Shown: positions 35,219 through 43,995, numbered from the stretch's first letter. The stretch: 64,000 nt of DNA from Flagellimonas oceanensis (GCF_003992595.1 NZ_RZNA01000047.1:230070-294069), one strand, 5' to 3'. Notes: generated from the letters alone by a model not told the origin. Program-made: numbers and translations.

Positions 35219-35665
35219 CTAAAATTTATCCAATAAGGTGTTTAATTGTTCTAGTTCTTTGTTGTCGAAGTTTTTAAAAATGACCTTGTGGGCTTCGGAC
35301 AATGCCTTATCCATCTGATCTAAGGCCTTTAATCCTGTTTCCGTAATAATTATTTCCACCTTACGTCTGTTGGACGGACATACGGTTCTGTTCACAAAAC
35401 CCTTTGCCAAAAGCTTGTCCACCAATCGCGTGGTATTGCTCATTTTCGTTACCATGCGTTCATTCAAAGTGGAAAGGTTGGCGGGCTTGCCTTGTTGGCC
35501 CCTTAAAATGCGTAGTACATTGAACTGCTGCATGGAAACCTCAAAAGGCTTTAGGGCAGCTGTCATTATTTCGTTGACCTTATTATTGACCAACTCCATG
35601 TGGATGGCCGTTCTGGGCTCCAAAGGAATCTTTTTAGTGGTTTTTATTATCTCTTCAACATTCAT
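35219..35665 (-). CDS. MarR-family transcriptional regulator
   Basis: A 148-residue winged-helix repressor. The DNA-binding region is FNVLRILRGQQGKPANLSTLNERMVTKMSNTTRLVDKLLAKGFVNR, followed by the wing CPSNRRKVEIIIT, then dimerisation helices. ATG at 35665 is chosen over TTG at 35671. A perfect 16-base palindrome overlaps its -7 promoter box, which indicates negative autoregulation. The single Cys in the wing (VCPSNRRK) could sense oxidants, but this is only a possibility. Confidence 0.9.
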   Translation of the reverse strand: MNVEEIIKTTKKIPLEPRTAIHMELVNNKVNEIMTAALKPFEVSMQQFNVLRILRGQQGKPANLSTLNERMVTKMSNTTRLVDKLLAKGFVNRTVCPSNRRKVEIIITETGLKALDQMDKALSEAHKVIFKNFDNKELEQLNTLLDKF

Positions 35666-35676
35666 GTACAAACAAT

Positions 35677-35720
35677 ATTTGTATATACAAATGTATGTTT
35701 ATTTTTGACCGTTATCCAAA
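35677..35720 (-). promoter_or_regulatory. marR promoter with overlapping operator palindrome
   Basis: On the minus strand TTTG at 35720-35717, a 21-base spacer and TACATTTG at 35695-35688 form a promoter. The perfect palindrome ATTTGTATATACAAAT at 35677-35692 overlaps the -7 box and the expected start site, so a bound dimer would block RNA polymerase. Confidence 0.75.
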
Positions 35721-35799
35721 CTTTTGATCGATAAATTTTTGTTAAAGAGTGGGAAAGGGAACTTCCCTTATGTATTTTTAAGGGTGTAAAATACAGATA

Positions 35800-36354
35800 A
35801 TGAATAAGTTATTTATTTTGGGTTTGATGGTTTCCATTTTTGTGGGCTGCGTCGAAAAGAAGGATGAAAAAAAGGAAGAGGTTGAAACCGCTAGGAATGA
35901 AATGGTTTCACAAAAAGACGAAGCAAGCGCAGATGTAGCCTTTCCCATCTACGATTTTGATGGTTTTGAGCCCATGCTCCATAAAGGTGATGAAAAAACC
36001 TATGTGGTCAACTTTTGGGCCACTTGGTGTAAACCTTGTATTGCTGAAATGCCCCATTTTGAACGAATCAATGCCGAGCAAAAGGACAATGGTGTGGAAG
36101 TGATATTGGTCAGTTTGGATATGCCTCACATGTGGAAGAAACAATTGGAGCCTTTTGTGGAGAAAAAAGACATACAATCCAGAGTGGTCATACTGGACGA
36201 CCCCAAACAAAACGATTGGATACCAAAGGTGTCTGAAGAGTGGGGCGGAGGTATTCCGGCTACCTTAATATATAATAAGGACAAACGAACTTTTTACGAG
36301 CATGGTTTCACGTACGAAGAACTGAACAATGAGTTACATAAATTCATAAACTAA
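35800..36354 (+). CDS. TlpA-like thioredoxin-fold lipoprotein
   Basis: A 184-residue periplasm-facing thiol-disulfide protein. The signal LFILGLMVSIFVGC ends in a lipobox, then comes a charged linker, then a thioredoxin fold with FWATWCKPCIAEMPHFERI, where WCKPC is the active site. The cis-Pro region is GGGIPATLIYN. Probable role: reduction of disulfides in secreted proteins or cytochrome c maturation. An inverted repeat AAGGGAACTTCCCTT lies at 35755-35769 upstream. The next gene is also thioredoxin-like, 7 bases away. Confidence 0.9.
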   Translation: MNKLFILGLMVSIFVGCVEKKDEKKEEVETARNEMVSQKDEASADVAFPIYDFDGFEPMLHKGDEKTYVVNFWATWCKPCIAEMPHFERINAEQKDNGVEVILVSLDMPHMWKKQLEPFVEKKDIQSRVVILDDPKQNDWIPKVSEEWGGGIPATLIYNKDKRTFYEHGFTYEELNNELHKFIN

Positions 36355-36361
36355 ATCGACT

Positions 36362-36994
36362 ATGAAAAAGAAGAACATTTTAGGGTGGTCTACATTGTTA
36401 ATGATCTTTGTGGCAGCATTTGCCATGGGATTCAAGGTGGCGACCGAGCATAATTTGGACAAGGGATACCAAGTTGGTGATAGGGCAGCCGATTTCTCCT
36501 TAAAGAATGTTGATGGTACCATGGTGTCACTGTCTGATTTTGACAAAGCCAAAGGCTTTTTGGTCATATTTACCTGCAATACCTGTCCATACGCCCAAGC
36601 TTATGAGAATCGGATCATTGCTTTGGATGCGAAATACAAACCGCAAGGTGTCCCAGTGATTGCCATCAACCCGAATGACCCCAGTGCCAAACCGGGGGAC
36701 AGTTTCACGAAAATGAAGGAGCGTGCAGTGGAAAAGGGTTTTACCTTTCCATATTTGTTCGATGAGGGCCAAAAAATTTATCCGCAATATGGAGCCACTC
36801 GTACACCGCATGTTTTCTTATTGGAAAAAACAGCATCAGGAAACATGGTAAAATATATAGGTGCCATTGACGATAACTACCAGGATGCATCACGGGTGGA
36901 TGAAACTTTTGTGGAAAATGCCGTGGATGCGATGTTGGCAGGAAATGAAATCAATCCGAAAACGACAAAAGCCATTGGTTGTGGCATAAAATAA
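36362..36994 (+). CDS. Thioredoxin-family (AhpC/TSA-like) redoxin
   Basis: A 210-residue protein with an N-terminal hydrophobic segment (ILGWSTLLMIFVAAFAMGFKV) for export or anchoring, then a redoxin fold with VGDRAADFSLKNVDG and LVIFTCNTCPYAQAYENRI. The TCNTCPY site has a CxxC pair as in flavobacterial thioredoxin-family proteins. It ends TKAIGCGIK with a third Cys near the C-terminus. It probably works with the upstream TlpA-like protein on envelope thiols. Confidence 0.85.
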   Translation: MKKKNILGWSTLLMIFVAAFAMGFKVATEHNLDKGYQVGDRAADFSLKNVDGTMVSLSDFDKAKGFLVIFTCNTCPYAQAYENRIIALDAKYKPQGVPVIAINPNDPSAKPGDSFTKMKERAVEKGFTFPYLFDEGQKIYPQYGATRTPHVFLLEKTASGNMVKYIGAIDDNYQDASRVDETFVENAVDAMLAGNEINPKTTKAIGCGIK

Positions 36995-37020
36995 GCCGCT
37001 AACAAAATAAAACCATAAGA

Positions 37021-37052
37021 AATCCGGAGTAACGCTTCGGATTTTTATTTTT
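37021..37052 (+). terminator. Rho-independent terminator after the redoxin pair
   Basis: AATCCGGAG pairs with CTTCGGATT (one mismatch, 5-base loop TAACG), then TTTTATTTTT. It separates the redoxin genes from the rhodanese gene. Confidence 0.75.
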
Positions 37053-37074
37053 GTAGCAATCTAAATTGAAAAAA

Positions 37075-37386
37075 ATGTCAGATCTATCACAAGAAGAATG
37101 GGCGGAGCAACTGCAAAATGATGACAACGCCTTTATTTTGGATGTACGTACCCCCGAAGAGGTGGAGGAAGGATATATTCCCGGATCAACGAACATCGAT
37201 ATTTATTTGGGACAGGAGTTTGTGGACGAATTGGAAAAGTTGGACAAGTCCAAAAACTACTACGTTTACTGTCGATCGGGAAACCGCAGCGGACAGGCCT
37301 GTGCCATTATGAACAGTATTGGAATCGAAAATGCTTATAACCTGGAAGGTGGTTTTATGAACTGGGACGGCGAAGTAGCAGAGTAG
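37075..37386 (+). CDS. Rhodanese-like sulfurtransferase domain protein
   Basis: A 103-residue single rhodanese domain. LDVRTPEEVEEGYIPGSTNID is the CH2A-type region, and the active-site loop YVYCRSGNRSGQAC holds the persulfide-forming Cys. Likely cytosolic, carrying sulfane sulfur. ATG at 37075 gives the MSDLSQEEW start; TTG at 37066 is the alternative. The stop is followed in frame by the remnant DUF2851 gene. Confidence 0.92.
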   Translation: MSDLSQEEWAEQLQNDDNAFILDVRTPEEVEEGYIPGSTNIDIYLGQEFVDELEKLDKSKNYYVYCRSGNRSGQACAIMNSIGIENAYNLEGGFMNWDGEVAE

Positions 37387-37407
37387 ATCTCCATTTACCC
37401 CAAATCA

Positions 37408-38687
37408 ATCCGAGAAGACCTGCTTTATTTTATTTGGAGGCATAACAGGCTTCCAACGGAAAACCTGCGTTCGGGAAATGGGGAACCTTTTGTAATAAAG
37501 GCCCCAGGAACCCAAAATAGGTTGGCGGGCCCCGATTTTTTCAACGCCAAAGTTGAAATCGATGGGCAGCTCTGGGCAGGCTATGTTGAGATGCACCTCA
37601 AATCTTCCGATCGGTATGTGCATCATCACGAAACAGATGAAAACTATGACAATGTCATTTTCCACGTGGTTTGGGAGGATGACATTGCTGTTTTTAGGAA
37701 GGATGGCTCACAGATACCCATTTTGGAAGTGAAAAACTATGTTTCCAAGTCACTTTTGAATGGCTATCGGAACCTGATGAACGAATCACGGACAAGTTCT
37801 ATCAACTGTGAGAAAGATGTAGACCAAGTGGATTCCTTTTCGAAGGAAAATGGTTGCATCGATTGTACATTGAGCGTCTGGAGCACAAATCCAAATTGAT
37901 GTGGAAGCTTTTGGATGCCTCCAAGAATGATTGGGAAGCTCTACTTTTTATGCTTTTGGGCAAGAATTTTGGGTCTAAAGTCAATGGTCCTCACTTTTTG
38001 GAGCGGGCACAAGAATTGGATTTTTCCATTGTGAGGAAAACGACCAATGAGCCCTTACAACTGGAAGCTTTACTTTTCGGTCACTTCGGACTATTGCAAG
38101 TGGATGACTGTACCGGTTCATACTATGTGCAGCTTAAAAAGGAATACGATTATCCGCAGGGTAAATTTGATTTGGACAAACCGTCATCAAAACCTGGGTT
38201 CTTTGGATAACGACCGATGAATTTCCCAACTATACGAATTTCGCAATTGGTCAATTTATATGTGGGCAGTCACAATATCTTTTCAAAATCAATGGTTTTA
38301 AAAACGTTGGATGATATCTATCAAGCCTTTGAAATTACTGTCGACCCATATTGGGAAGACCACTATACGTTTGGTAAGGTCTCCAAAAAAAGAATGAAGA
38401 AGTTCTCAAAAAAATTTATTGATTTGGTCATTATCAATACATTGGTGCCACTTAAATTCTGCTATGCAAAGCATTTGGGCACAGACTGGAATGAAGAATT
38501 GATCAAGTTGATGTCAGAATTGGGAAAGGAAGACAATTCCATTATCAAAAATTTTGATAAAATCGGTTTGAAAACCAAAAATGCATTGGAAAGTCAGGCG
38601 AAGTTGGAACTTTTCACTAATTATTGTTCCCAAAATAAATGCATGCAATGCGCCATTGGTACGCAATTATTGAATAGAAATACATAA
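37408..38687 (+). pseudogene. DUF2851 family protein, inactivated (lost start, frameshift, nonsense)
   Basis: The pieces together cover a full DUF2851 protein of about 425 residues, from IREDLLYFIWRHNRL to CMQCAIGTQLLNR. Three lesions are visible. The expected start Met is ATC at 37408, and no ATG, GTG or TTG precedes the conserved NTR. Near 37851 one base is missing (AATGGTTGCAT where N-W-L-H needs one more T), shifting from frame 1 to frame 3. At 38208-38210 an in-frame TAA stands where the family reads Leu in FFRLRP. The rest stays open and well conserved, so decay is recent. The family's function is unknown. Confidence 0.82.
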
Positions 38688-38695
38688 TTTTAACC

Positions 38696-38923
38696 ATGTC
38701 TTTGTTCTATAATACCCTTTATTATTTTCAAAAAAGAGGCTTTGAGGTCTGTGGCCGCATAGCGGAACGCCTTGGCATCAGGGCCCGTGTGGTGCGTACC
38801 AGTTTTATTTATTTGACCTTTGTTACCCTGGGTTTTGGGTTTGCACTGTACCTCTTTATAGCATTTTGGCTCCGAATCAAAGACTTGATCTACACCAAAA
38901 GAACCTCTGTATTTGACCTGTAA
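38696..38923 (+). CDS. PspC-domain small membrane protein
   Basis: A 75-residue protein with a PspC-type region: GFEVCGRIAERLGIRARVVRTSFIYLTFVTLGFGFALYLFIAFWLRI. One long hydrophobic segment (about residues 36-61) is evident. PspC domains are linked to envelope stress signalling. It is 2 bases before the K+ channel gene. Confidence 0.82.
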   Translation: MSLFYNTLYYFQKRGFEVCGRIAERLGIRARVVRTSFIYLTFVTLGFGFALYLFIAFWLRIKDLIYTKRTSVFDL

Positions 38924-38925
38924 CT

Positions 38926-39933
38926 ATGATTAGACTGATGCGCTCCAAAATAGTATTGGCCCTTTCCTTGATGGTCATTGTGCTTTTGTTTGGTGTGGTT
39001 GGTTACAAAATGCTGTCGGATTTTACTTGGATAGAGGCCGTTTATATGACCATTATCACGGTAACCACAGTAGGTTTTTCGGAGGTAAGGCCGTTGGATG
39101 CCAACGCAAAGATTTTTACCGTATTTTTAATCGTTACCAGTGTGTTTATCTTCGGTTTTGCCATTTCTGTGGTTACCGAGTACATTCTAGGCAGAAACTC
39201 ATTGGAACTGCTAAAAAAGAAAAAAGTGAAGAAACAGATAGATAGTCTTTCCAACCATGTCGTGGTTTGTGGGTTTGGTAGAAATGGAATGCAGGCCGCC
39301 GAAAAGTTGATCGCCTATAAAAAACCCTTCGTGGTCATAGAAAAGGACAAGGAAATCATTGAAAGGCATGAGGAAGAGGTTTTGTTTGTGGAAGGTGATG
39401 CCAACGAGGACGAGGTCCTGCTCCAAGCGGGAATTGATCGAGCCCAATATTTGATTACGGCTGTCCCGGATGACGCTGCCAACCTCTTTATTGTACTTTC
39501 GGCAAGGCAACTCAACAAAAACCTCTTCATTATAAGTAGGGCGTCTCAGGTAACCTCGATAAAAAAGCTGCAATTCGCAGGGGCGAACAAAGTAATCATG
39601 CCCGATAAAATAGGTGGCGATCACATGGCATCTTTGGTGGTCATGCCCGATTTGATCACCTTTTTGGATCAGTTGTCAGTCGAAGGAGAGCATACGACCA
39701 ATTTGGAAGAAGTGAGCATTGAGGATTTTACGAATCAGATGGATTGCCACTCTCTTCGTGATTTGGATTTACGCAGAAAAACAGGGTGTACCATTATAGG
39801 TTACATAGACCCAAACGGGAAATACATTATCAATCCAGAGGCTGATATGGTGTTGCAGCCCAATAGTAAGGTCATCGTTTTGGGTCGCCCAGAGCAAATT
39901 CGTAAGCTGAACCAAATGTTTCAGATAGGCTAG
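38926..39933 (+). CDS. Potassium channel with RCK/TrkA-N domain
   Basis: A 335-residue protein. Two membrane helices (about 8-28 and 63-87) flank the pore loop with TVTTVGFSEV, a TVGF variant of the K+ filter TVGYG. The cytosolic part has a Rossmann RCK-N domain (VVVCGFGRNGMQAAEKL, NAD or nucleotide site) and a TrkA-C domain (from about 265). It probably conducts K+ under ligand control. It follows pspC by 2 bases. Confidence 0.92.
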   Translation: MIRLMRSKIVLALSLMVIVLLFGVVGYKMLSDFTWIEAVYMTIITVTTVGFSEVRPLDANAKIFTVFLIVTSVFIFGFAISVVTEYILGRNSLELLKKKKVKKQIDSLSNHVVVCGFGRNGMQAAEKLIAYKKPFVVIEKDKEIIERHEEEVLFVEGDANEDEVLLQAGIDRAQYLITAVPDDAANLFIVLSARQLNKNLFIISRASQVTSIKKLQFAGANKVIMPDKIGGDHMASLVVMPDLITFLDQLSVEGEHTTNLEEVSIEDFTNQMDCHSLRDLDLRRKTGCTIIGYIDPNGKYIINPEADMVLQPNSKVIVLGRPEQIRKLNQMFQIG

Positions 39934-40017
39934 TTTAACACCCTTTAATTTTTTTGCGAGGATTTTTTTTAGGATATTGGGGCCTTTACAAAAAACTAAC
40001 ATAACCAAAACCTTATT

Positions 40018-41634
40018 ATGAAGTACAGACTTCTTTCATTTTTAAGTTTCATGTTACCAGCGCTGACTTTTGCTCAGGAAAGTACATCGGAAAAAATTGA
40101 TGCGGTTTTTTCCAAATATACCAGCTGGTTTGTTGATGCCATCTTCTACGAGATACCTTTTTCGGAACAGTTTCAGATTCCTTGGGTACTTATCGTATTG
40201 GTAGGGGGTGCATTGTATTTTACCATTTATTTTAAGCTCATCAACTTTACCGGATTTTGGACTGCGATTAAAGTGGTTCAAGGGAAGTATGAGGATATAG
40301 AAAAACATGGTGTAGACCATTTGTATGGAGATTCCGCAGATGAGCACGATCAACCCGATACCATTCGTGATGATGCCGCCCATGGTGAGGTTTCCCACTT
40401 TCAGGCACTAACTGCCGCACTTTCCGCTACAGTGGGATTGGGTAACATTGCCGGTGTGGCCGTGGCTTTGTCCATTGGTGGTCCCGGTGCAACCTTTTGG
40501 ATGATGTTGGCCGGACTTTTGGGTATGGCCTCAAAATTCGCTGAATGTACCTTGGGTGTAAAGTATAGGGATGTAGGTGAGGATGGAACCGTTTATGGTG
40601 GTCCCATGTACTATTTGACCAAAGGTCTTAAGGAAAAAAACGCCAAAGGTTTGGGAAAAGTACTTGCCGTATTGTTCGCCATATTTGTTATCGGTGGTTC
40701 TTTTGGTGGTGGAAACATGTTCCAGGCCAACCAAGCGGCTGCCCAGTTTGTGGAGTTGTCAGGTATTGAAAATGACAATGCAGGATTGTACTTCGGAATC
40801 GTGATGGCTGTTTTGGTGGCGATTGTGATTATCGGTGGTATCAAAAGGATTGCATCCGTAACGGAGAAAATCGTACCCTTTATGGCCGGTATATATGTAT
40901 TGGCGGCTTTGATTATTTTGGGTGCTAATTTCTCTTCCATTGATGATGCCTTCGGATTGATTTTTGAAGGAGCATTCTCTGGACTTGGAATCGCAGGTGG
41001 ACTTATTGGTGTTATGATCCAAGGTATTCGTAGGGGGGCGTTCTCCAACGAAGCTGGTGTAGGTTCGGCAGCCATTGCCCACTCCGCGGTACGTACCAAG
41101 TATCCTGCGAGCGAGGGTATTGTGGCACTTTTGGAGCCTTTTGTGGATACCGTTGTAATTTGTACCATGACCGCTTTGGTGATTATCATTACCAACTACG
41201 AGGCAGGTTTCTTGCAGTACGGTACCGAGATTACCGAAGGTGTTGAGATTACGGCGACTGCTTTTGATACCGTGATTCCTCATTTCTCAGTGGTATTGAC
41301 CATTGCGGTAATATTGTTTGCATTCTCCACCATGATTTCTTGGTCTTACTACGGAATGCAAGGATGGATGTACCTTTTTGGAAAAAGCAAAACAAGTGAC
41401 CTAGCTTATAAAATCTTATTCTTGATTTTTGTGATTGTTGGAGCTTCCATTAGTCTAGGTTCCGTAATTGACTTCTCGGATGCCATGATTTTTGCCATGG
41501 TGGTGCCCAACATTATAGGTGTGATCTTATTGACACCGGTAGTTCGAAAAGAATTGAGAAAATACATGAACGCCATCAACAAGAAAGAAGATGCATTGGA
41601 AGACGGTGCAGAAGATTTAGTGGACAAAATGTAA
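40018..41634 (+). CDS. Alanine or glycine:cation symporter (AGCS family)
   Basis: A 538-residue multipass transporter for small neutral amino acids with Na+. The AGCS signature is LTAALSATVGLGNIAGVAVALSIGGPGATFWMM, with ISWSYYGMQGWMYLFG near the C-terminus. About 11 membrane segments follow. The N-terminus has a signal-like hydrophobic start (LSFLSFMLPALTFAQ), and an extra acidic/His insertion (EKHGVDHLYGDSADEHDQPD) near residue 105, both seen in Bacteroidota members. Confidence 0.92.
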   Translation: MKYRLLSFLSFMLPALTFAQESTSEKIDAVFSKYTSWFVDAIFYEIPFSEQFQIPWVLIVLVGGALYFTIYFKLINFTGFWTAIKVVQGKYEDIEKHGVDHLYGDSADEHDQPDTIRDDAAHGEVSHFQALTAALSATVGLGNIAGVAVALSIGGPGATFWMMLAGLLGMASKFAECTLGVKYRDVGEDGTVYGGPMYYLTKGLKEKNAKGLGKVLAVLFAIFVIGGSFGGGNMFQANQAAAQFVELSGIENDNAGLYFGIVMAVLVAIVIIGGIKRIASVTEKIVPFMAGIYVLAALIILGANFSSIDDAFGLIFEGAFSGLGIAGGLIGVMIQGIRRGAFSNEAGVGSAAIAHSAVRTKYPASEGIVALLEPFVDTVVICTMTALVIIITNYEAGFLQYGTEITEGVEITATAFDTVIPHFSVVLTIAVILFAFSTMISWSYYGMQGWMYLFGKSKTSDLAYKILFLIFVIVGASISLGSVIDFSDAMIFAMVVPNIIGVILLTPVVRKELRKYMNAINKKEDALEDGAEDLVDKM

Positions 41635-41648
41635 AAGACATAGCTAAG

Positions 41649-42503
41649 ATGAAATTCAAATCCCACTTTAGGTTCAATAAACAAGAACGAAGTGGGATTT
41701 TCTTTTTGCTGTTGATTGTGGTTGTGCTGCAAGGTGGGTATTATTATGTTAAGGCCAATCCGTCATCAAAGGAGACTGCCTTTGCCCTCAATGCTTTAGA
41801 GCAAGCCAAGATTGATAGTCTTAAAATCCACCAGCCTGAAGCAACCCGAAAAATTTATCCCTTCAACCCTAATTATATTACTGATTGCAAAGGGTACACT
41901 TTGGGATTATCTGCATCGCAACTGGACAGGTTATTTGCTTTTAGAAAGCAAGACAAGTTTGTGAATTCGGCCAAAGATTTTCAAAACGTCACATAAATCT
42001 CAGACTCGTTGCTGAATGAAATCTCTCCGTATTTTAAGTTTCCAGATTGGGTAAAGAACACTCAAATTGCAGCGAAGAAAGAATCAAGGTTCAAGAAAGC
42101 ATCTGCAGTAAAAGACCTTAACTCGGCCACGGCGGAAGAATTGAAATCCGTTTGTGGTATTGTGGGGACCTTATCGGAAAGAATGGTCAAATTCAGGGAT
42201 AGACTAGGAGGTTTTCTGGTTGATGGCCAGTTGTATGACGTCTGTGGGCTTAAACCAGAGGTTGTGGAAAGGGCTTTGCTCAAATTTCAAGTCTTAAAGC
42301 CGCCATGGGTAAATGAAATCAACATCAACAAAGCGGGAGTGGAAGAGCTGTCCAGATTAATCTACAAAAACAAGTCACTGGCCTTCAATATTATTGAATA
42401 TAGAGATAAAAATGGTTTATTTGCATCGTTACAGGAGCTGAGTCAGGTAGATCAATTTCCTACAAAAAAACTAGACAGAATAGCTTTATATTTGTCTTTA
42501 TAA
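41649..42503 (+). pseudogene. Helix-hairpin-helix protein interrupted by one in-frame TAA
   Basis: The frame from ATG 41649 encodes an N-terminal membrane segment (about 18-34) and ComEA-type helix-hairpin-helix repeats: LSASQLDRLFAFRKQDKFVNSAKDFQNV; DLNSATAEELKSVCGIVGTLSERMVKFRD; ININKAGVEELSRLI. A TAA at 41994-41996 splits it after FQNVT. The sequence continues in the same frame (ISDSLLNEISPYFKFPDW) to 42503, as in intact family members. The TAA is one substitution from AAA (Lys). The downstream half could restart at 42009 (TTG/CTG area), so a split pair is possible, but a recent nonsense mutation is simplest. Confidence 0.78.
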
Positions 42504-42513
42504 AATAGGTGCT

Positions 42514-43683
42514 ATGAACGATATGTACTTCACGGAAGAGCATAACTTATTCCGCGAAAGTTTGAAGGATTTTTTACAGAAAGAAGTTGTTCCCCATATT
42601 GAGGAATGGGAAGAATCCGGTAAGATAAACAAAGCTATTTGGACCAAGTTCGGGGAAATGGGCTTTTTTGGCCTGATGACCCCAGAGGCGTATTCTGGTT
42701 TAGATCTTGACCTTTTTTATACCGTTGTTTTTCTTGAGGAATTGCAGAAAATAAATTCCGGCGGTTTTGCCGCGGCCATGTGGGCCCACCAGTATTTGGC
42801 CATGACCTATTTGAACAAATTGGCCAACGATGACCAGAAAAAGGCCTACTTGGAACCAAGTGTGCTGGGGAACAAAATTGGTTGCTTGGGAGTTTCGGAA
42901 CCCTTTGGGGGAAGTGATGTGGCAGCCATGCGCACCACTGCCGAAAAGAAAGGTGATGTCTATGTTGTAAATGGTTCCAAAACATTCATTACCAATGGTG
43001 TTTACGGAGACTATATCATCCTTGCTGCCAAAACGGATAAAGATGCAGGTCACAAAGGAATCAGTATGTTTATCATGGACAGGAATGCCAAGGGTGTTTC
43101 TGCAAGTAAGTTGAATAAGTTGGGCTGGCGTGCCTCCGATACGGCCGAATTGGCTTTTGACAATGTGGAGGTTCCCGCAGCTAACCTCTTGGGAGAGGAA
43201 AATGCAGGATTTGCCTATATCATGGAAGCCTTTTCTTTGGAGCGTTTGGTGATGGGGGTCAATGCCCATGCAAGAGCTGAGTTTGCATTGGACTATGCGT
43301 TGCAATATATGTCCGAACGAGAGGCGTTTGGCAAAAGTATAGATCAGTTTCAGGCCTTGCGACACCGATTGGTGGATTTATATTCAGATATGTTGCTGTG
43401 CAAACAGTTCAATTATTCCACGGTGGCCCAAATGGAAAAAGGTGTCTATGTGGTCAAAGAAGCGACCATTTCCAAATTGAAATCCACAAAAATGGCCGAT
43501 GAGGTCATTTATAACTGTCTGCAGTTTTTGGGCGGCTACGGGTATATTGAAGATTACCCCATGGCGCGTTTAAGCAGGGATAGTAGATTGGGGCCCATTG
43601 GTGGGGGTACTTCAGAGATTTTAAAGGAAATCTTGGCCAAGATCATCGTGGACAAAAAGGAGTACAAAAAGCACTCTGTGTAG
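42514..43683 (+). CDS. Acyl-CoA dehydrogenase
   Basis: A 389-residue FAD enzyme that oxidises acyl-CoA to enoyl-CoA. Seen are CLGVSEPFGGSDVAAMRTTAE (FAD/substrate loop), VVNGSKTFITNG, ERLVMGVNAHARAEFALDYALQY, REAFGKSIDQFQALRHRLVD and the C-terminal GGYGYIEDYPMARLSRDSRLGPIGGGTSEI. The catalytic Glu fits the GGGTSEI region. Chain-length preference is not evident. It is 10 bases after the HhH gene. Confidence 0.93.
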   Translation: MNDMYFTEEHNLFRESLKDFLQKEVVPHIEEWEESGKINKAIWTKFGEMGFFGLMTPEAYSGLDLDLFYTVVFLEELQKINSGGFAAAMWAHQYLAMTYLNKLANDDQKKAYLEPSVLGNKIGCLGVSEPFGGSDVAAMRTTAEKKGDVYVVNGSKTFITNGVYGDYIILAAKTDKDAGHKGISMFIMDRNAKGVSASKLNKLGWRASDTAELAFDNVEVPAANLLGEENAGFAYIMEAFSLERLVMGVNAHARAEFALDYALQYMSEREAFGKSIDQFQALRHRLVDLYSDMLLCKQFNYSTVAQMEKGVYVVKEATISKLKSTKMADEVIYNCLQFLGGYGYIEDYPMARLSRDSRLGPIGGGTSEILKEILAKIIVDKKEYKKHSV

Positions 43684-43732
43684 CCTTTCATCAAAAAAAT
43701 AAAATATTTCTTTACCCATTGAATATCATTTG

Positions 43733-43740
43733 TATATTTG
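43733..43740 (+). promoter_or_regulatory. rpsU promoter -7 element
   Basis: TATATTTG matches the Bacteroidota consensus, 35 bases before the rpsU ATG. This leaves a leader of about 30 bases that includes the Shine-Dalgarno. A weak TTTA lies 19-20 bases upstream. Confidence 0.75.
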
Positions 43741-43758
43741 CACACCAAAATTTTAAAG

Positions 43759-43767
43759 AAAGGAGGT
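43759..43767 (+). promoter_or_regulatory. Full Shine-Dalgarno of rpsU
   Basis: AAAGGAGGT is complementary to the 16S rRNA 3' end and sits 8 bases before the ATG. No other gene of the translation cluster here (tuf, rplK, rplL, rpoB, rpoC) has one. Established knowledge: bS21 in Bacteroidota ribosomes helps hide the anti-SD, so ribosomes lacking bS21 translate SD-bearing mRNAs better. This predicts autoregulation. Confidence 0.85.
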
Positions 43768-43775
43768 TGTAGCCC

Positions 43776-43970
43776 ATGTTAATTATACCAGTAAAAGAAG
43801 GAGAAAACATCGATAGAGCTTTGAAGCGTTTCAAACGTAAGTTCGACAGAACAGGTACCATGCGTCAATTGAGATCAAGACAGCAGTTTACCAAACCTTC
43901 AGTAGAGCGTAGAGCGCAAATTCAAAAAGCACAATACATTCAAGGCCTTAGGGACCAAGAAGAAGTATAG
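43776..43970 (+). CDS. rpsU: 30S ribosomal protein bS21
   Basis: A 64-residue basic protein starting MLIIPVKEGENIDRALKRFKRKFDRTG, the standard bS21 N-terminus. In Bacteroidota, bS21, with bS18 and bS6, holds the 16S 3' tail so that the anti-Shine-Dalgarno is not available. It is a single-gene unit with its own promoter, a strong SD and a terminator. Confidence 0.97.
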   Translation: MLIIPVKEGENIDRALKRFKRKFDRTGTMRQLRSRQQFTKPSVERRAQIQKAQYIQGLRDQEEV

Positions 43971-43995
43971 GGCTATCGCTTTTACAAAATATAGT

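Noticed and set aside
35755..35769. Inverted repeat AAGGGAACTTCCCTT upstream of the TlpA-like gene as a terminator
   Set aside because: The T-run comes too late and is interrupted; it might be an operator, but nothing identifies the regulator.
41994..41996. Stop-codon recoding (TAA read as an amino acid), considered with the TAA at 38208
   Set aside because: TAA ends many intact genes here (for example ppc, rpsK-like neighbours and tuf), and the DUF2851 gene has further lesions, so ordinary mutation is simpler.
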